The notes beneath the pieces are model-generated. The model did not search any database. It had not been told where the DNA came from and was given only the letters and a program-made list of their open reading frames with translations. Position numbers and translations under genes: made by a program. A stretch of DNA of 6,311 nucleotides, from positions 1 through 6,311 of the forward strand of contig CALLKA010000162.1 in the NCBI GenBank assembly GCA_938008665.1. The letters are read 5' to 3'. The DNA comes from an uncultured Bacteroidota bacterium (GTDB taxonomy: Bacteria; Bacteroidota; Bacteroidia; Chitinophagales; Chitinophagaceae). Below, piece after piece: positions 1 through 5,951 of the stretch; the stretch's first letter is position 1, and each line of letters opens with the position of its first letter.

Positions 1-21
1 AGACGTGTGCTCTTCCGATCT
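1..21. other. Illumina TruSeq adapter remnant (non-genomic)
   Basis: The first 21 bases run AGACGTGTGC then TCTTCCGATCT. This is the reverse complement of the first 21 bases of the TruSeq adapter that begins AGATCGGAAGAGC, or equivalently the 3' end of the read-2 primer. It sits exactly at the window edge, as expected for untrimmed adapter at a contig end. Genomic sequence therefore begins at 22. The adapter is open in the frame of the downstream gene, so an automatic caller could extend that protein into it and add false residues. Confidence 0.97.
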
Positions 22-23
22 AT

Positions 24-1313
24 CATGAATTTGCAGAAGGTGAAGTTGGTAAAGTAGGTGTAGCTATCGATTCCTTGAAAGACATGGAAACATTATTCGA
101 CGGTATTTCACTGGAGAATATTACCACGTCGATGACGATTAATGCTACCGCATCTACATTATTAGCCATGTATATTGCGTTAGCAAAAAAGCAAGGTGCT
201 GATGTGAAGAAAATTTCAGGTACCATTCAGAATGATATTTTAAAAGAATATGCGGCCCGAGGAACTTACATTTATCCTCCTAAGCCTTCAATGCGATTAA
301 TTACCGATATCTTTGAATACTGTAGTAAAGAAGTTCCAAAATGGAATACGATTTCTATTTCTGGATATCATATTGCTGAAGCAGGCGCCAATCCAATTAC
401 ACAGCTTGCATTTACTTTAGCTAATGGTTTTACCTATGTTGAATATTTTATGAATCGGGGGATTGCCATTGATGATTTTATTCCCAACCTGAGTTTTTTC
501 TTTAGCAACGGGATGGATCCTGAATATGCGGTTATAGGAAGAGTGGCGAGAAGAATTTGGGCCAACGCTATGAAGCATAAGTATCATGCAAATGAGCGTT
601 CACAAAAATTAAAATACCATATACAAACCAGTGGCCGAAGTTTGCATGCGCAGGAAATTGATTTTAATGATATCAGAACCACGCTGCAAGCCTTATATGC
701 GATATATGATCAGTGCAATAGTTTACACACCAATGCTTATGATGAAGCGATAACTACACCCACGGAAGAAAGTGTAAGGCGCGCACTTGCAATTCAATTA
801 ATTATTAATAAAGAATTAGGCACCACTAAAGTTGAAAATTTCCAACAAGGAAGTTTCTTAATTACAGAATTAACGGATTTGGTGGAGGAGGCAGTGATGC
901 GAGAGTTTGAAAGAATAAATAATAGGGGCGGCGTGCTGGGTGCTATGGAAAGAATGTATCAGCGTACTAAAATTCAGGAGGAGAGTTTGTTATATGAAAC
1001 AAAAAAACACGAGGGTGAAATTCCTATTATAGGGGTAAATGTTTTTGTGAATCAGGAACAAAAACACAATGCTGATCAGCAAGCCATTTTTAGGTCCTCC
1101 ACAGCTGAACAAAAAGGGCAAATACTGCATGTAGACTCCTTTAAAAAAAGAAACCAATCTGTGGCCGAAATTCATCTCAAAAAGCTCCAAAAAGCTGCAA
1201 TAAATAATGAAAATATTTTCACCCTATTAATGGAGGCCGTAAAATATTGCAGTTTAGGCCAAATTTCCAATGCCTTGTACCAGGTGGGGGGTAAATACAG
1301 CCGAAATTTGTAA
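24..1313 (+). CDS. icmF: IcmF-type B12-dependent acyl-CoA mutase, C-terminal part (5' truncated by contig end)
   Basis: Seen: an open frame from the edge to TAA at 1311-1313, 429 residues from the first complete genomic codon (24). The true start lies outside; an apparent TTG start at 75 is only the first start-like codon in the fragment. Known: IcmF fuses an N-terminal B12-binding domain, a MeaB-like G-protein chaperone and a C-terminal TIM-barrel mutase (about 1,100 aa); it interconverts acyl-CoA carbon-skeleton isomers in the cytoplasm. The fragment covers the later barrel. SGYH (His codon 369-371) matches the active-site His of methylmalonyl-CoA mutase; SGRSLHAQEIDFNDIRTTLQ, NSLHTNAYDEAITTP and the end VGGKYSRNL are IcmF-like. 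The chain ends after the barrel without a C-terminal DxHxxG cobalamin domain, which excludes the classical methylmalonyl-CoA mutase layout. Odd: the loop QNDILKEYAARGTYIYPP has Arg (codon 258-260) where isobutyryl-CoA mutases have Gln, so the substrate is uncertain. No terminator follows. Confidence 0.9.
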   Translation, partial: HEFAEGEVGKVGVAIDSLKDMETLFDGISLENITTSMTINATASTLLAMYIALAKKQGADVKKISGTIQNDILKEYAARGTYIYPPKPSMRLITDIFEYCSKEVPKWNTISISGYHIAEAGANPITQLAFTLANGFTYVEYFMNRGIAIDDFIPNLSFFFSNGMDPEYAVIGRVARRIWANAMKHKYHANERSQKLKYHIQTSGRSLHAQEIDFNDIRTTLQALYAIYDQCNSLHTNAYDEAITTPTEESVRRALAIQLIINKELGTTKVENFQQGSFLITELTDLVEEAVMREFERINNRGGVLGAMERMYQRTKIQEESLLYETKKHEGEIPIIGVNVFVNQEQKHNADQQAIFRSSTAEQKGQILHVDSFKKRNQSVAEIHLKKLQKAAINNENIFTLLMEAVKYCSLGQISNALYQVGGKYSRNL

Positions 1314-1321
1314 AAAAACGA

Positions 1322-1329
1322 TACCTTTG
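1322..1329 (+). promoter_or_regulatory. Bacteroidetes-type -7 element (TACCTTTG) before yidC
   Basis: TACCTTTG matches the Bacteroidetes primary-sigma -7 consensus TAnnTTTG at every fixed position. It lies 9 nt after the mutase stop and 31 nt before the yidC ATG, which would give a leader of about 25-30 nt. No TTG is found at the expected -33 distance (17-23 nt upstream), so the assignment rests on the -7 box and position. Short arms AACGA (1317-1321) and TCGTT (1334-1338) flank the box, possibly by chance. The same octamer precedes comA at 5921. Confidence 0.5.
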
Positions 1330-1360
1330 GCCCTCGTTAAATACGGTTAAAATTTCGCAA

Positions 1361-3181
1361 ATGAACACAGATAAAAATACGATCATTGGGTTTATATTAT
1401 TAGCAGGTTTGTTTTTTACTTATTTCTGGTACACCAACAAGCAACAAACTGAATTGACTGCTTACAAAAAGCATTTTGATGACTCTGTTATGATGTTAAA
1501 AGCGGAAGCGGCTAAGGCTGCGGCTGCTAAAAATCCAATCATCTCCGATACTGCAAAAATTGGTGGCGCAACTGCTAATGTAATTACAGATTCTGTTCAA
1601 GAGCAATTTACTGAATTGGAAAACGATTTAGTAAAAGTGAAATTCAGTAATAAAGGAGGACAAGTGGTTGGTGTTACCTTAAAAAAGTATACCAATAATC
1701 AAAAGCAATTGGTACAATTAGGGGATAGTAGTTCCTTGAATTATGCTGTTAATATAGGGGACAATAAAACTGCGCAAGTTAATAAAGTGTTATTCCCATC
1801 GGTGAATGTATTACCTACAAAAGAGGGTGTACAAAAATTGGAGTATGTATGGACAACTCCTAATGGCAAAGTGATTCGTCACTTATTTACATTGGCGCCA
1901 AATAAGTACAATGTAGATTGGTCCATTCAATTACAGGGTGCGTCAACTTTGTTTACGAACCAACAAGTTAATTTTTTGTGGGATGTTCATTCTTATCAAC
2001 AAGAGCGTACTTCTGTGTATGAGCGTCAAATGTCAAATATTTGCTTTTCGGAAGGAAATGAGTTTGATTATATTTCAAGTAATACAACACACACATTCGA
2101 AAAGCCAGTACAATGGATTGGATTGGTACAGCAATTTTTCGCCACTTCCATTATTTACAAACAAGGCTTTGTTTCTGGTAAAGTTGATTGGCAACGTAAA
2201 ATTGATAGCAGCAATGGCTTAGCTACTATGCAATCGCAATTGCAAACAAAGTTGACCGGTGATAATGCGAACATTGATTTTTCATTGTATTATGGGCCTA
2301 ATGATTTTCAAATATTAAAATCACAAGCGCCTGAAATGGAGAAAATAGTTAACTTAGGAAGAGACCTATATTCCTTTGTTCGCCCTATTAATAAATATAT
2401 TTTAATGCCTGTGTTTGATTTTTTTGCAGGCTTTATTAAAAACTTTGGCTGGGTTATATTTTTACTCACCATTTTTATACGTCTAGTTACTTCTCCTTTG
2501 ACTTACTCAAGTTTTTTGAGTAGTGCTAAAATGAAAGTATTAAAGCCTGAACTTGATGAGATCAAGAAAAAATTGGGTGATGACCAACAAGGTTTCGCGA
2601 TGGAGCAGATGAAGTTGTTCAGAGAAGCAGGCGTAAACCCATTAGGGGGTTGTATTCCAGCATTATTACAAATTCCTATTTTCTTTGCGTTGTATAGTTT
2701 CTTTAATTCTGCTATTTCATTGCGGGGACAATCTTTTTTATGGAGTCATGATTTATCGAGCTATGATTCAATTTTCACACTACCATTTACCATTCCATTG
2801 GGCTTTGGTAATCACATTAGTTTATTCACTTTATTGGCGGTATTTACAAGTTTCTTGATGTCGATCTATAATATGGCAATGACACCCACGCAGGATAATC
2901 CTGCATTAAAGTACATGCCTTATATATTCCCATTCATGTTACTTTTCATTTTTAATGGATTACCTTCTGCCTTAACCTGGTATTATACCGTATCAAACGT
3001 CATTACTTTATTAATGCAATTAGTGATTCAAAAAGTAATTATTAATCATGATAAAATATTGGCTGATATTGATGTGAAAAGAAAAACGCCAAAGAAAAAA
3101 AGCAATTGGCAAAGCAAATACGAGCAAATGGTAGAAGCTCAAAAAAAAGTGCAAACATTGAAGGATAAAACAAAAAAATAA
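1361..3181 (+). CDS. yidC: Membrane protein insertase YidC
   Basis: 606 aa, usual for a Gram-negative YidC. YidC is the Oxa1/Alb3-family inner-membrane insertase, working alone or with SecYEG to integrate and fold membrane proteins. Seen: an N-terminal membrane segment (about residues 7-24); an Ala/Lys linker (about 45-60); a large periplasmic P1 domain (about 80-325); then the conserved core: TM2 (about 352-376) ending in FIRLVTSPLTYSSF, with Arg374 at the position of the hydrophilic-groove arginine; a charged cytoplasmic hairpin (about 388-422); NPLGGCIPALLQIPIFFALY in TM3; and TM4-TM6 (about 488-560), including LTWYYTVSN. The C-tail (about 570-606) is very Lys-rich, as in YidCs that contact the ribosome. 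The start fits because the membrane segment follows at once; there is no Shine-Dalgarno, typical of Bacteroidetes. A TACCTTTG box precedes the gene and a strong terminator follows, suggesting a monocistronic unit. The upstream neighbour is a mutase, not the CTP synthase gene I would expect in many Bacteroidetes. Confidence 0.97.
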   Translation: MNTDKNTIIGFILLAGLFFTYFWYTNKQQTELTAYKKHFDDSVMMLKAEAAKAAAAKNPIISDTAKIGGATANVITDSVQEQFTELENDLVKVKFSNKGGQVVGVTLKKYTNNQKQLVQLGDSSSLNYAVNIGDNKTAQVNKVLFPSVNVLPTKEGVQKLEYVWTTPNGKVIRHLFTLAPNKYNVDWSIQLQGASTLFTNQQVNFLWDVHSYQQERTSVYERQMSNICFSEGNEFDYISSNTTHTFEKPVQWIGLVQQFFATSIIYKQGFVSGKVDWQRKIDSSNGLATMQSQLQTKLTGDNANIDFSLYYGPNDFQILKSQAPEMEKIVNLGRDLYSFVRPINKYILMPVFDFFAGFIKNFGWVIFLLTIFIRLVTSPLTYSSFLSSAKMKVLKPELDEIKKKLGDDQQGFAMEQMKLFREAGVNPLGGCIPALLQIPIFFALYSFFNSAISLRGQSFLWSHDLSSYDSIFTLPFTIPLGFGNHISLFTLLAVFTSFLMSIYNMAMTPTQDNPALKYMPYIFPFMLLFIFNGLPSALTWYYTVSNVITLLMQLVIQKVIINHDKILADIDVKRKTPKKKSNWQSKYEQMVEAQKKVQTLKDKTKK

Positions 3182-3186
3182 CTTTT
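3158..3186 (+). promoter_or_regulatory. Weak promoter candidate at the end of yidC for the downstream secreted-protein gene
   Basis: TTG (3158-3160), an 18-nt spacer, then TAACTTTT (3179-3186), which matches TAnnTTTG except the final G. It overlaps the yidC stop codon. Initiation would fall near 3190, placing the terminator hairpin at the very 5' end of the next gene's leader. The AT-rich sequence makes chance matches likely; it is listed because the downstream gene otherwise has no room for a promoter. Confidence 0.2.
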
Positions 3187-3191
3187 TACTT

Positions 3192-3226
3192 AAAAGAGAC
3201 CTGCCTAATGGAAGGTCTCTTTTTTT
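3192..3226 (+). terminator. Intrinsic terminator after yidC
   Basis: AGAGACCT (3195-3202) pairs perfectly with AGGTCTCT (3213-3220) across a 10-nt loop. AAA at 3192-3194 can extend the stem with the start of the T-run, and the uninterrupted Ts cover 3220-3226. It begins 11 nt after the yidC stop. Stem, loop and T-tract meet the standard criteria for a rho-independent terminator on the plus strand. Confidence 0.87.
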
Positions 3227-3236
3227 ATATCAGTAA

Positions 3237-3848
3237 ATGAACCTGAAACATATCCCCCTTATTGTATGCGTTTTATTTATAAGCGCTAATGCACATGCAC
3301 AAGCCAAAGTGCTGGGGGAGTGTACTATTCAATTTAATATTCAGCAGCAACAAAAAAATGAATGGGTGGAAATTGGTTCTAAAAAAGTTTGGATTAAAGG
3401 GACACAATGTAAAACTACATTAACCACACCGCAGTTGGTTCAAACTTTAATTTTTAATATTCAACAGGATAAAGCGGTTGTTACAAAGGAGGTTGGTAAT
3501 AATAAATATTTACAAGAAATAATTTATCCGCCTGCTAACTTGGCCACTTTAATTTCAATGAAGGAAATCCCAACTGATACCATCACGGTGTTGGGCTACC
3601 CATGTAAAAAAGTGAAGCTAGAATTGAGTGATGGCGTTGTTTATGAAGTTTATTATACACCTGATTTAATACCTTCTGTGACTACTTTTGAATTTGCTTT
3701 TAAGGAAGTGCAAGGCCTGGTATTAGGCTACAGCATTGTCAATAAAAATGATACTATTATTACATATAGGGCAAACCTATTAGATCTTAGTCCAATAACA
3801 TTGAATCAATTTCAAATTAATAGATCGGAATTTCAAATACTTGATTAA
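3237..3848 (+). CDS. Secreted protein, DUF4412/GLPGLI-like
   Basis: 203 aa, exported. Seen: a classical signal peptide, with a short basic n-region (MNLKH), a hydrophobic core (about 6-16) and AHA|QA as the likely signal peptidase I site after residue 21; there is no lipobox. The mature part looks beta-rich: alternating strands, then TVLGYPCKKVKLEL (117-130), VYEVYYTPDL (135-144) and VQGLVLGYSI (158-167). This order (GYxCKK, a xYYTPD strand, then a Gly-Leu turn before a strand) resembles the Bacteroidetes DUF4412 and GLPGLI families, whose functions I do not know. That family call is from memory and moderate; existence as a gene is more certain. Cys29, Cys58 and Cys123 remain after cleavage, so a disulphide is possible in the periplasm. 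The ATG lies just 10 nt past the T-run of the yidC terminator, with no ribosome-binding site, so expression must use read-through or a promoter upstream of the hairpin. Confidence 0.82.
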   Translation: MNLKHIPLIVCVLFISANAHAQAKVLGECTIQFNIQQQQKNEWVEIGSKKVWIKGTQCKTTLTTPQLVQTLIFNIQQDKAVVTKEVGNNKYLQEIIYPPANLATLISMKEIPTDTITVLGYPCKKVKLELSDGVVYEVYYTPDLIPSVTTFEFAFKEVQGLVLGYSIVNKNDTIITYRANLLDLSPITLNQFQINRSEFQILD

Positions 3849-3957
3849 CTAAAGTGTGTTGAACGGAAAAGTAAAATTGAAAATTAAGCTAACTGCTAAT
3901 TGAGGAACTTGTATTGTGCTTCTATGTTGATATACTAATTTGAACCGAAGTGAAAGA

Positions 3958-4326
3958 CTAAGGTTGTATGCGCGTAGGCGTTTTGAATCTAGGCAATATT
4001 ACTTTGTAACGATAAGGAATTACATAAGAGATATTTCCTTTGTTATATTTTAAATAAGCGGCATTGCTGCTATTGCTTATTGTGCTAAGCCCTTTGAATT
4101 CTAAACTTGATTTTAAAGTATAAAAGCTCGCTGTTTTGCGTGCCATACTTCCTAAGTTTTTTAATGAATACTTATCTTCTACTTTTTTTGATTCTAACGT
4201 AGTTGTAATTACAGTACTTGCATACGTGCTACCTGAAATAACTAAACCAGTTATTAAACAAGTCACCAATAATATGTTTTTTAGAATACGCATTCGTCTA
4301 CGAAGGTAGTATTTTTTGAACTTCAT
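3958..4326 (-). CDS. Small basic secreted protein of unknown function
   Basis: 122 aa from the ATG at 4324-4326, or 111 aa from an in-frame ATG at 4291-4293. I recognise no family. Seen: a very basic n-region (KFKKYYLRRRMR), a hydrophobic core (about 17-31) and STYAS as a likely signal peptidase site near residue 36-37; the mature part has about 86 residues, rich in Lys, Ser, Thr and Tyr, with no Cys. The shorter start gives a more typical signal peptide. Just upstream of it, TACCTTCG on the minus strand (4301-4308) matches TAnnTTTG at all but one position, but would leave only about 4 nt of leader; the longer start has an AT-rich upstream stretch, which suits Bacteroidetes translation. The gene stands alone, convergent with the secreted-protein gene and divergent from the TPR gene. 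The signal-peptide architecture and lack of any overlapping plus-strand frame support a real gene. Confidence 0.62.
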   Translation of the reverse strand: MKFKKYYLRRRMRILKNILLVTCLITGLVISGSTYASTVITTTLESKKVEDKYSLKNLGSMARKTASFYTLKSSLEFKGLSTISNSSNAAYLKYNKGNISYVIPYRYKVILPRFKTPTRIQP

Positions 4327-4376
4327 AATAAAAAATATTTTTAACGATTAATTGGGGGTATGTGAACAATAAATTA

Positions 4377-4406
4377 TTGATTATTAAGGGGTTGTTTGTA
4401 TATTTA
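4377..4406 (+). promoter_or_regulatory. Weak promoter candidate for the TPR gene
   Basis: TTG (4377-4379), a 19-nt spacer and TATATTTA (4399-4406), which matches TAnnTTTG except the last base, lie in the 158-nt divergent spacer. The leader to the ATG at 4485 would be about 75 nt. A small perfect dyad, TTGAT-A-ATCAA (4445-4455), lies within that leader. The AT-rich context makes both weak; no better promoter is visible before this gene. Confidence 0.25.
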
Positions 4407-4484
4407 TTTAAAGGGTAGTTGATGGCTCCTAAATATTTAAAATATTGATAATCAACACCTTACTAACCTGTAAATAATCATATT

Positions 4485-5909
4485 ATGTTTAATCCGCATG
4501 AAGAAGAGGAGGAAGCAAGGGATATTCAGGAGTTAATGCAACGTTACCAAAATTTAAAGTTTGGGAGGGCCAATGCCTACATCGAAGAGGATGACTTTGA
4601 AAAGATAATTGAACATTTGGACGAGAAGGATGAGGTCGTAGAAGCTATCGAAGCTGCTAATTTAGCTTTAAACCAATATCCTTTTTCTGCACTATTAATG
4701 ATTAAGAAAGCGGACCTGCTTTTGGCAACCAGAAATTTTAAAGAAGCACTTTCATTATTAGACGCTGCTGCTTTGTATGATCATAAGGATATGAATTTGT
4801 ATATTTTAAAAACAGATGCCTATATGGCGCTGGAGCAAACTGGAATGGCCATTGAGTTATTACAAGAAGCATTACATTTATTTTCGGGCCAAGAACGAAC
4901 CGAACTTTTGTTAGAATTAGCAGATGTATATGACGATCATGAAGCTTTTGACAAAGTGTTTGATTGTTTGCAATTGGTATTAGAGGAGGATCCGAACAAT
5001 GAAGAAGCCTTATACAAAATTTGTTTCTGGACTGATTTTACAGGACGTAATGAGGAAAGTATTCGTCTGCATCAAAAGTTGATTGACGAACAACCTTACA
5101 ATGCTTTGGCTTGGTTTAATTTAGCAGCAGCCTATCAGGGTTTAAAATTACATGAGAAGGCCATTGATGCTTATCAATTCGCAATAGTGATTGATGAAAA
5201 ATTTGATTATGCGTATCGTAATATGGGGGATGCTTTTTTAAGATTACGAAAATATAAGGAAGCAATCGAAGCATTAGAAAAAGTGTTAGAATTATCGCGC
5301 CCTGAGGATGTGATTTACGAGGCGATTGGTCATTGCTATCATCGAATGAAAAATTATGCCCAAGCAAGATTCCATTATAAAAAAGCGGTGCATTTAAATG
5401 CCGAGGACAGTAGGTTGTATCAAAAAATTGCGATTACCTATATGTTGGAATCGAAATGGGAAATGGCTATCAAGCAATTGGAGCATGCGATACGTATACA
5501 TAAGCATATTAATGAGTATTACATCTTGATGGGCGAGTGTTATATGAATATGGACCAACACAAGGAAGCTGCTTATTTTTTTGGCACTGTGGTAAAAAAT
5601 AAACCAAAGCAAATTGCAGGGTGGGAGTATTTAATAAAATGTTTGGTATCCAGTGGACAATTACAAGTAGCACTTGAGCAAACCGAATTGGCCTATATAT
5701 CTACTCAAGGGAAATTTTTATTCATTTATTACCGAAGTGCAATTTTGTTTATGATGAAAAAATCTGCAGATGGTTTATTGCAGTTAGAAATGGCTTTGTC
5801 TAAATCAACCAAATGGTTAAAAAAGTTTTTAAAATTTTATCCTGAGATTATCCAAGACAATAAAGTAACTGAGCTCATAGCCAAATACAAGAAAGCAAAA
5901 AATGGGTAA
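4485..5909 (+). CDS. Tetratricopeptide-repeat (TPR) protein, cytoplasmic
   Basis: 474 aa without a signal peptide or membrane segment, so probably cytoplasmic. Seen: an acidic N-terminus (HEEEEEARD, then EEDDFEKI and DEKDE to about residue 50), followed by helical TPR-type repeats of about 34 residues to about residue 440. The clearest units begin near 206 (AWFNLAAAYQGLKLHEKAID), 240 (YAYRNMGDAFLRLRKYKEAI), 275, 309 and 343, with the usual small residues at positions 8 and 20 and often Ala-Ile or Ala-Leu after a Lys-Glu/Lys pair. Degenerate units cover about 66-172. The C-terminus (about 443-474) is a basic helix. Known: TPR arrays are protein-binding scaffolds; no enzyme motif is present, so no specific role can be assigned. 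It ends 42 nt before comA on the same strand. I recall TPR genes beside phosphosulfolactate synthase in other Bacteroidetes, but could not check this. The ATG follows an AT-rich leader without Shine-Dalgarno. Confidence 0.9.
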   Translation: MFNPHEEEEEARDIQELMQRYQNLKFGRANAYIEEDDFEKIIEHLDEKDEVVEAIEAANLALNQYPFSALLMIKKADLLLATRNFKEALSLLDAAALYDHKDMNLYILKTDAYMALEQTGMAIELLQEALHLFSGQERTELLLELADVYDDHEAFDKVFDCLQLVLEEDPNNEEALYKICFWTDFTGRNEESIRLHQKLIDEQPYNALAWFNLAAAYQGLKLHEKAIDAYQFAIVIDEKFDYAYRNMGDAFLRLRKYKEAIEALEKVLELSRPEDVIYEAIGHCYHRMKNYAQARFHYKKAVHLNAEDSRLYQKIAITYMLESKWEMAIKQLEHAIRIHKHINEYYILMGECYMNMDQHKEAAYFFGTVVKNKPKQIAGWEYLIKCLVSSGQLQVALEQTELAYISTQGKFLFIYYRSAILFMMKKSADGLLQLEMALSKSTKWLKKFLKFYPEIIQDNKVTELIAKYKKAKNG

Positions 5910-5924
5910 CTAAAATAAGTTACC
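5905..5924. repeat. Perfect 7-bp inverted repeat overlapping the comA promoter
   Basis: GGTAACT (5905-5911) and AGTTACC (5918-5924) are exact reverse complements separated by AAAATA. The left arm covers the TPR stop codon and the right arm overlaps the first four bases of the TACCTTTG box. It could be an operator for comA or a small hairpin ending the TPR transcript; only three Ts follow, so it is a poor intrinsic terminator. The symmetry is seen directly; a function is inferred. Confidence 0.45.
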
Positions 5925-5928
5925 TTTG
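5921..5928 (+). promoter_or_regulatory. Bacteroidetes-type -7 element (TACCTTTG) before comA
   Basis: TACCTTTG matches TAnnTTTG at every fixed position and is identical to the box before yidC; both are followed by a similar GC-rich stretch (GGCCC there, CGCC here). It lies 23 nt before the comA ATG, implying a leader of roughly 20 nt. No TTG occurs at the expected -33 distance. It suggests comA has its own promoter despite the short gap after the TPR gene. Confidence 0.52.
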
Positions 5929-5951
5929 CGCCAATATATATTAATACAATT

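Noticed and set aside
75..77. TTG as the start codon of the mutase gene
   Set aside because: The frame is open and protein-like upstream to base 22 (EFAEGEVGKVGVAID), and IcmF is far longer; the gene is truncated, not started here.
990..1190. Minus-strand 66-codon frame opposite the mutase end
   Set aside because: Lies entirely antisense to conserved IcmF sequence; its hydrophobic product is the complement of the Lys-rich codons of that region.
1938..2222. Plus-strand 94-codon frame inside yidC
   Set aside because: Out of frame within the conserved periplasmic domain of yidC; cysteine/phenylalanine-rich translation typical of a shadow frame.
3822..3830. AGATCGGAA, a 9-base match to the Illumina adapter start, raising a possible chimeric join inside the contig
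   Set aside because: The match stops after 9 bases (TTTCAA follows instead of GAGC), and the reading frame and composition continue smoothly to the stop codon at 3846.
3882..3901. Imperfect inverted repeat AATTA-A-GC / GC-TAATT in the convergent spacer as a two-way terminator
   Set aside because: The stem is short, AT-rich and bulged, and has no T-run on either strand.
5116..5612. Minus-strand open frames within the TPR gene (5116-5367 and 5394-5612)
   Set aside because: Shadows of the repetitive TPR coding sequence on the opposite strand, with no start context or recognisable product.
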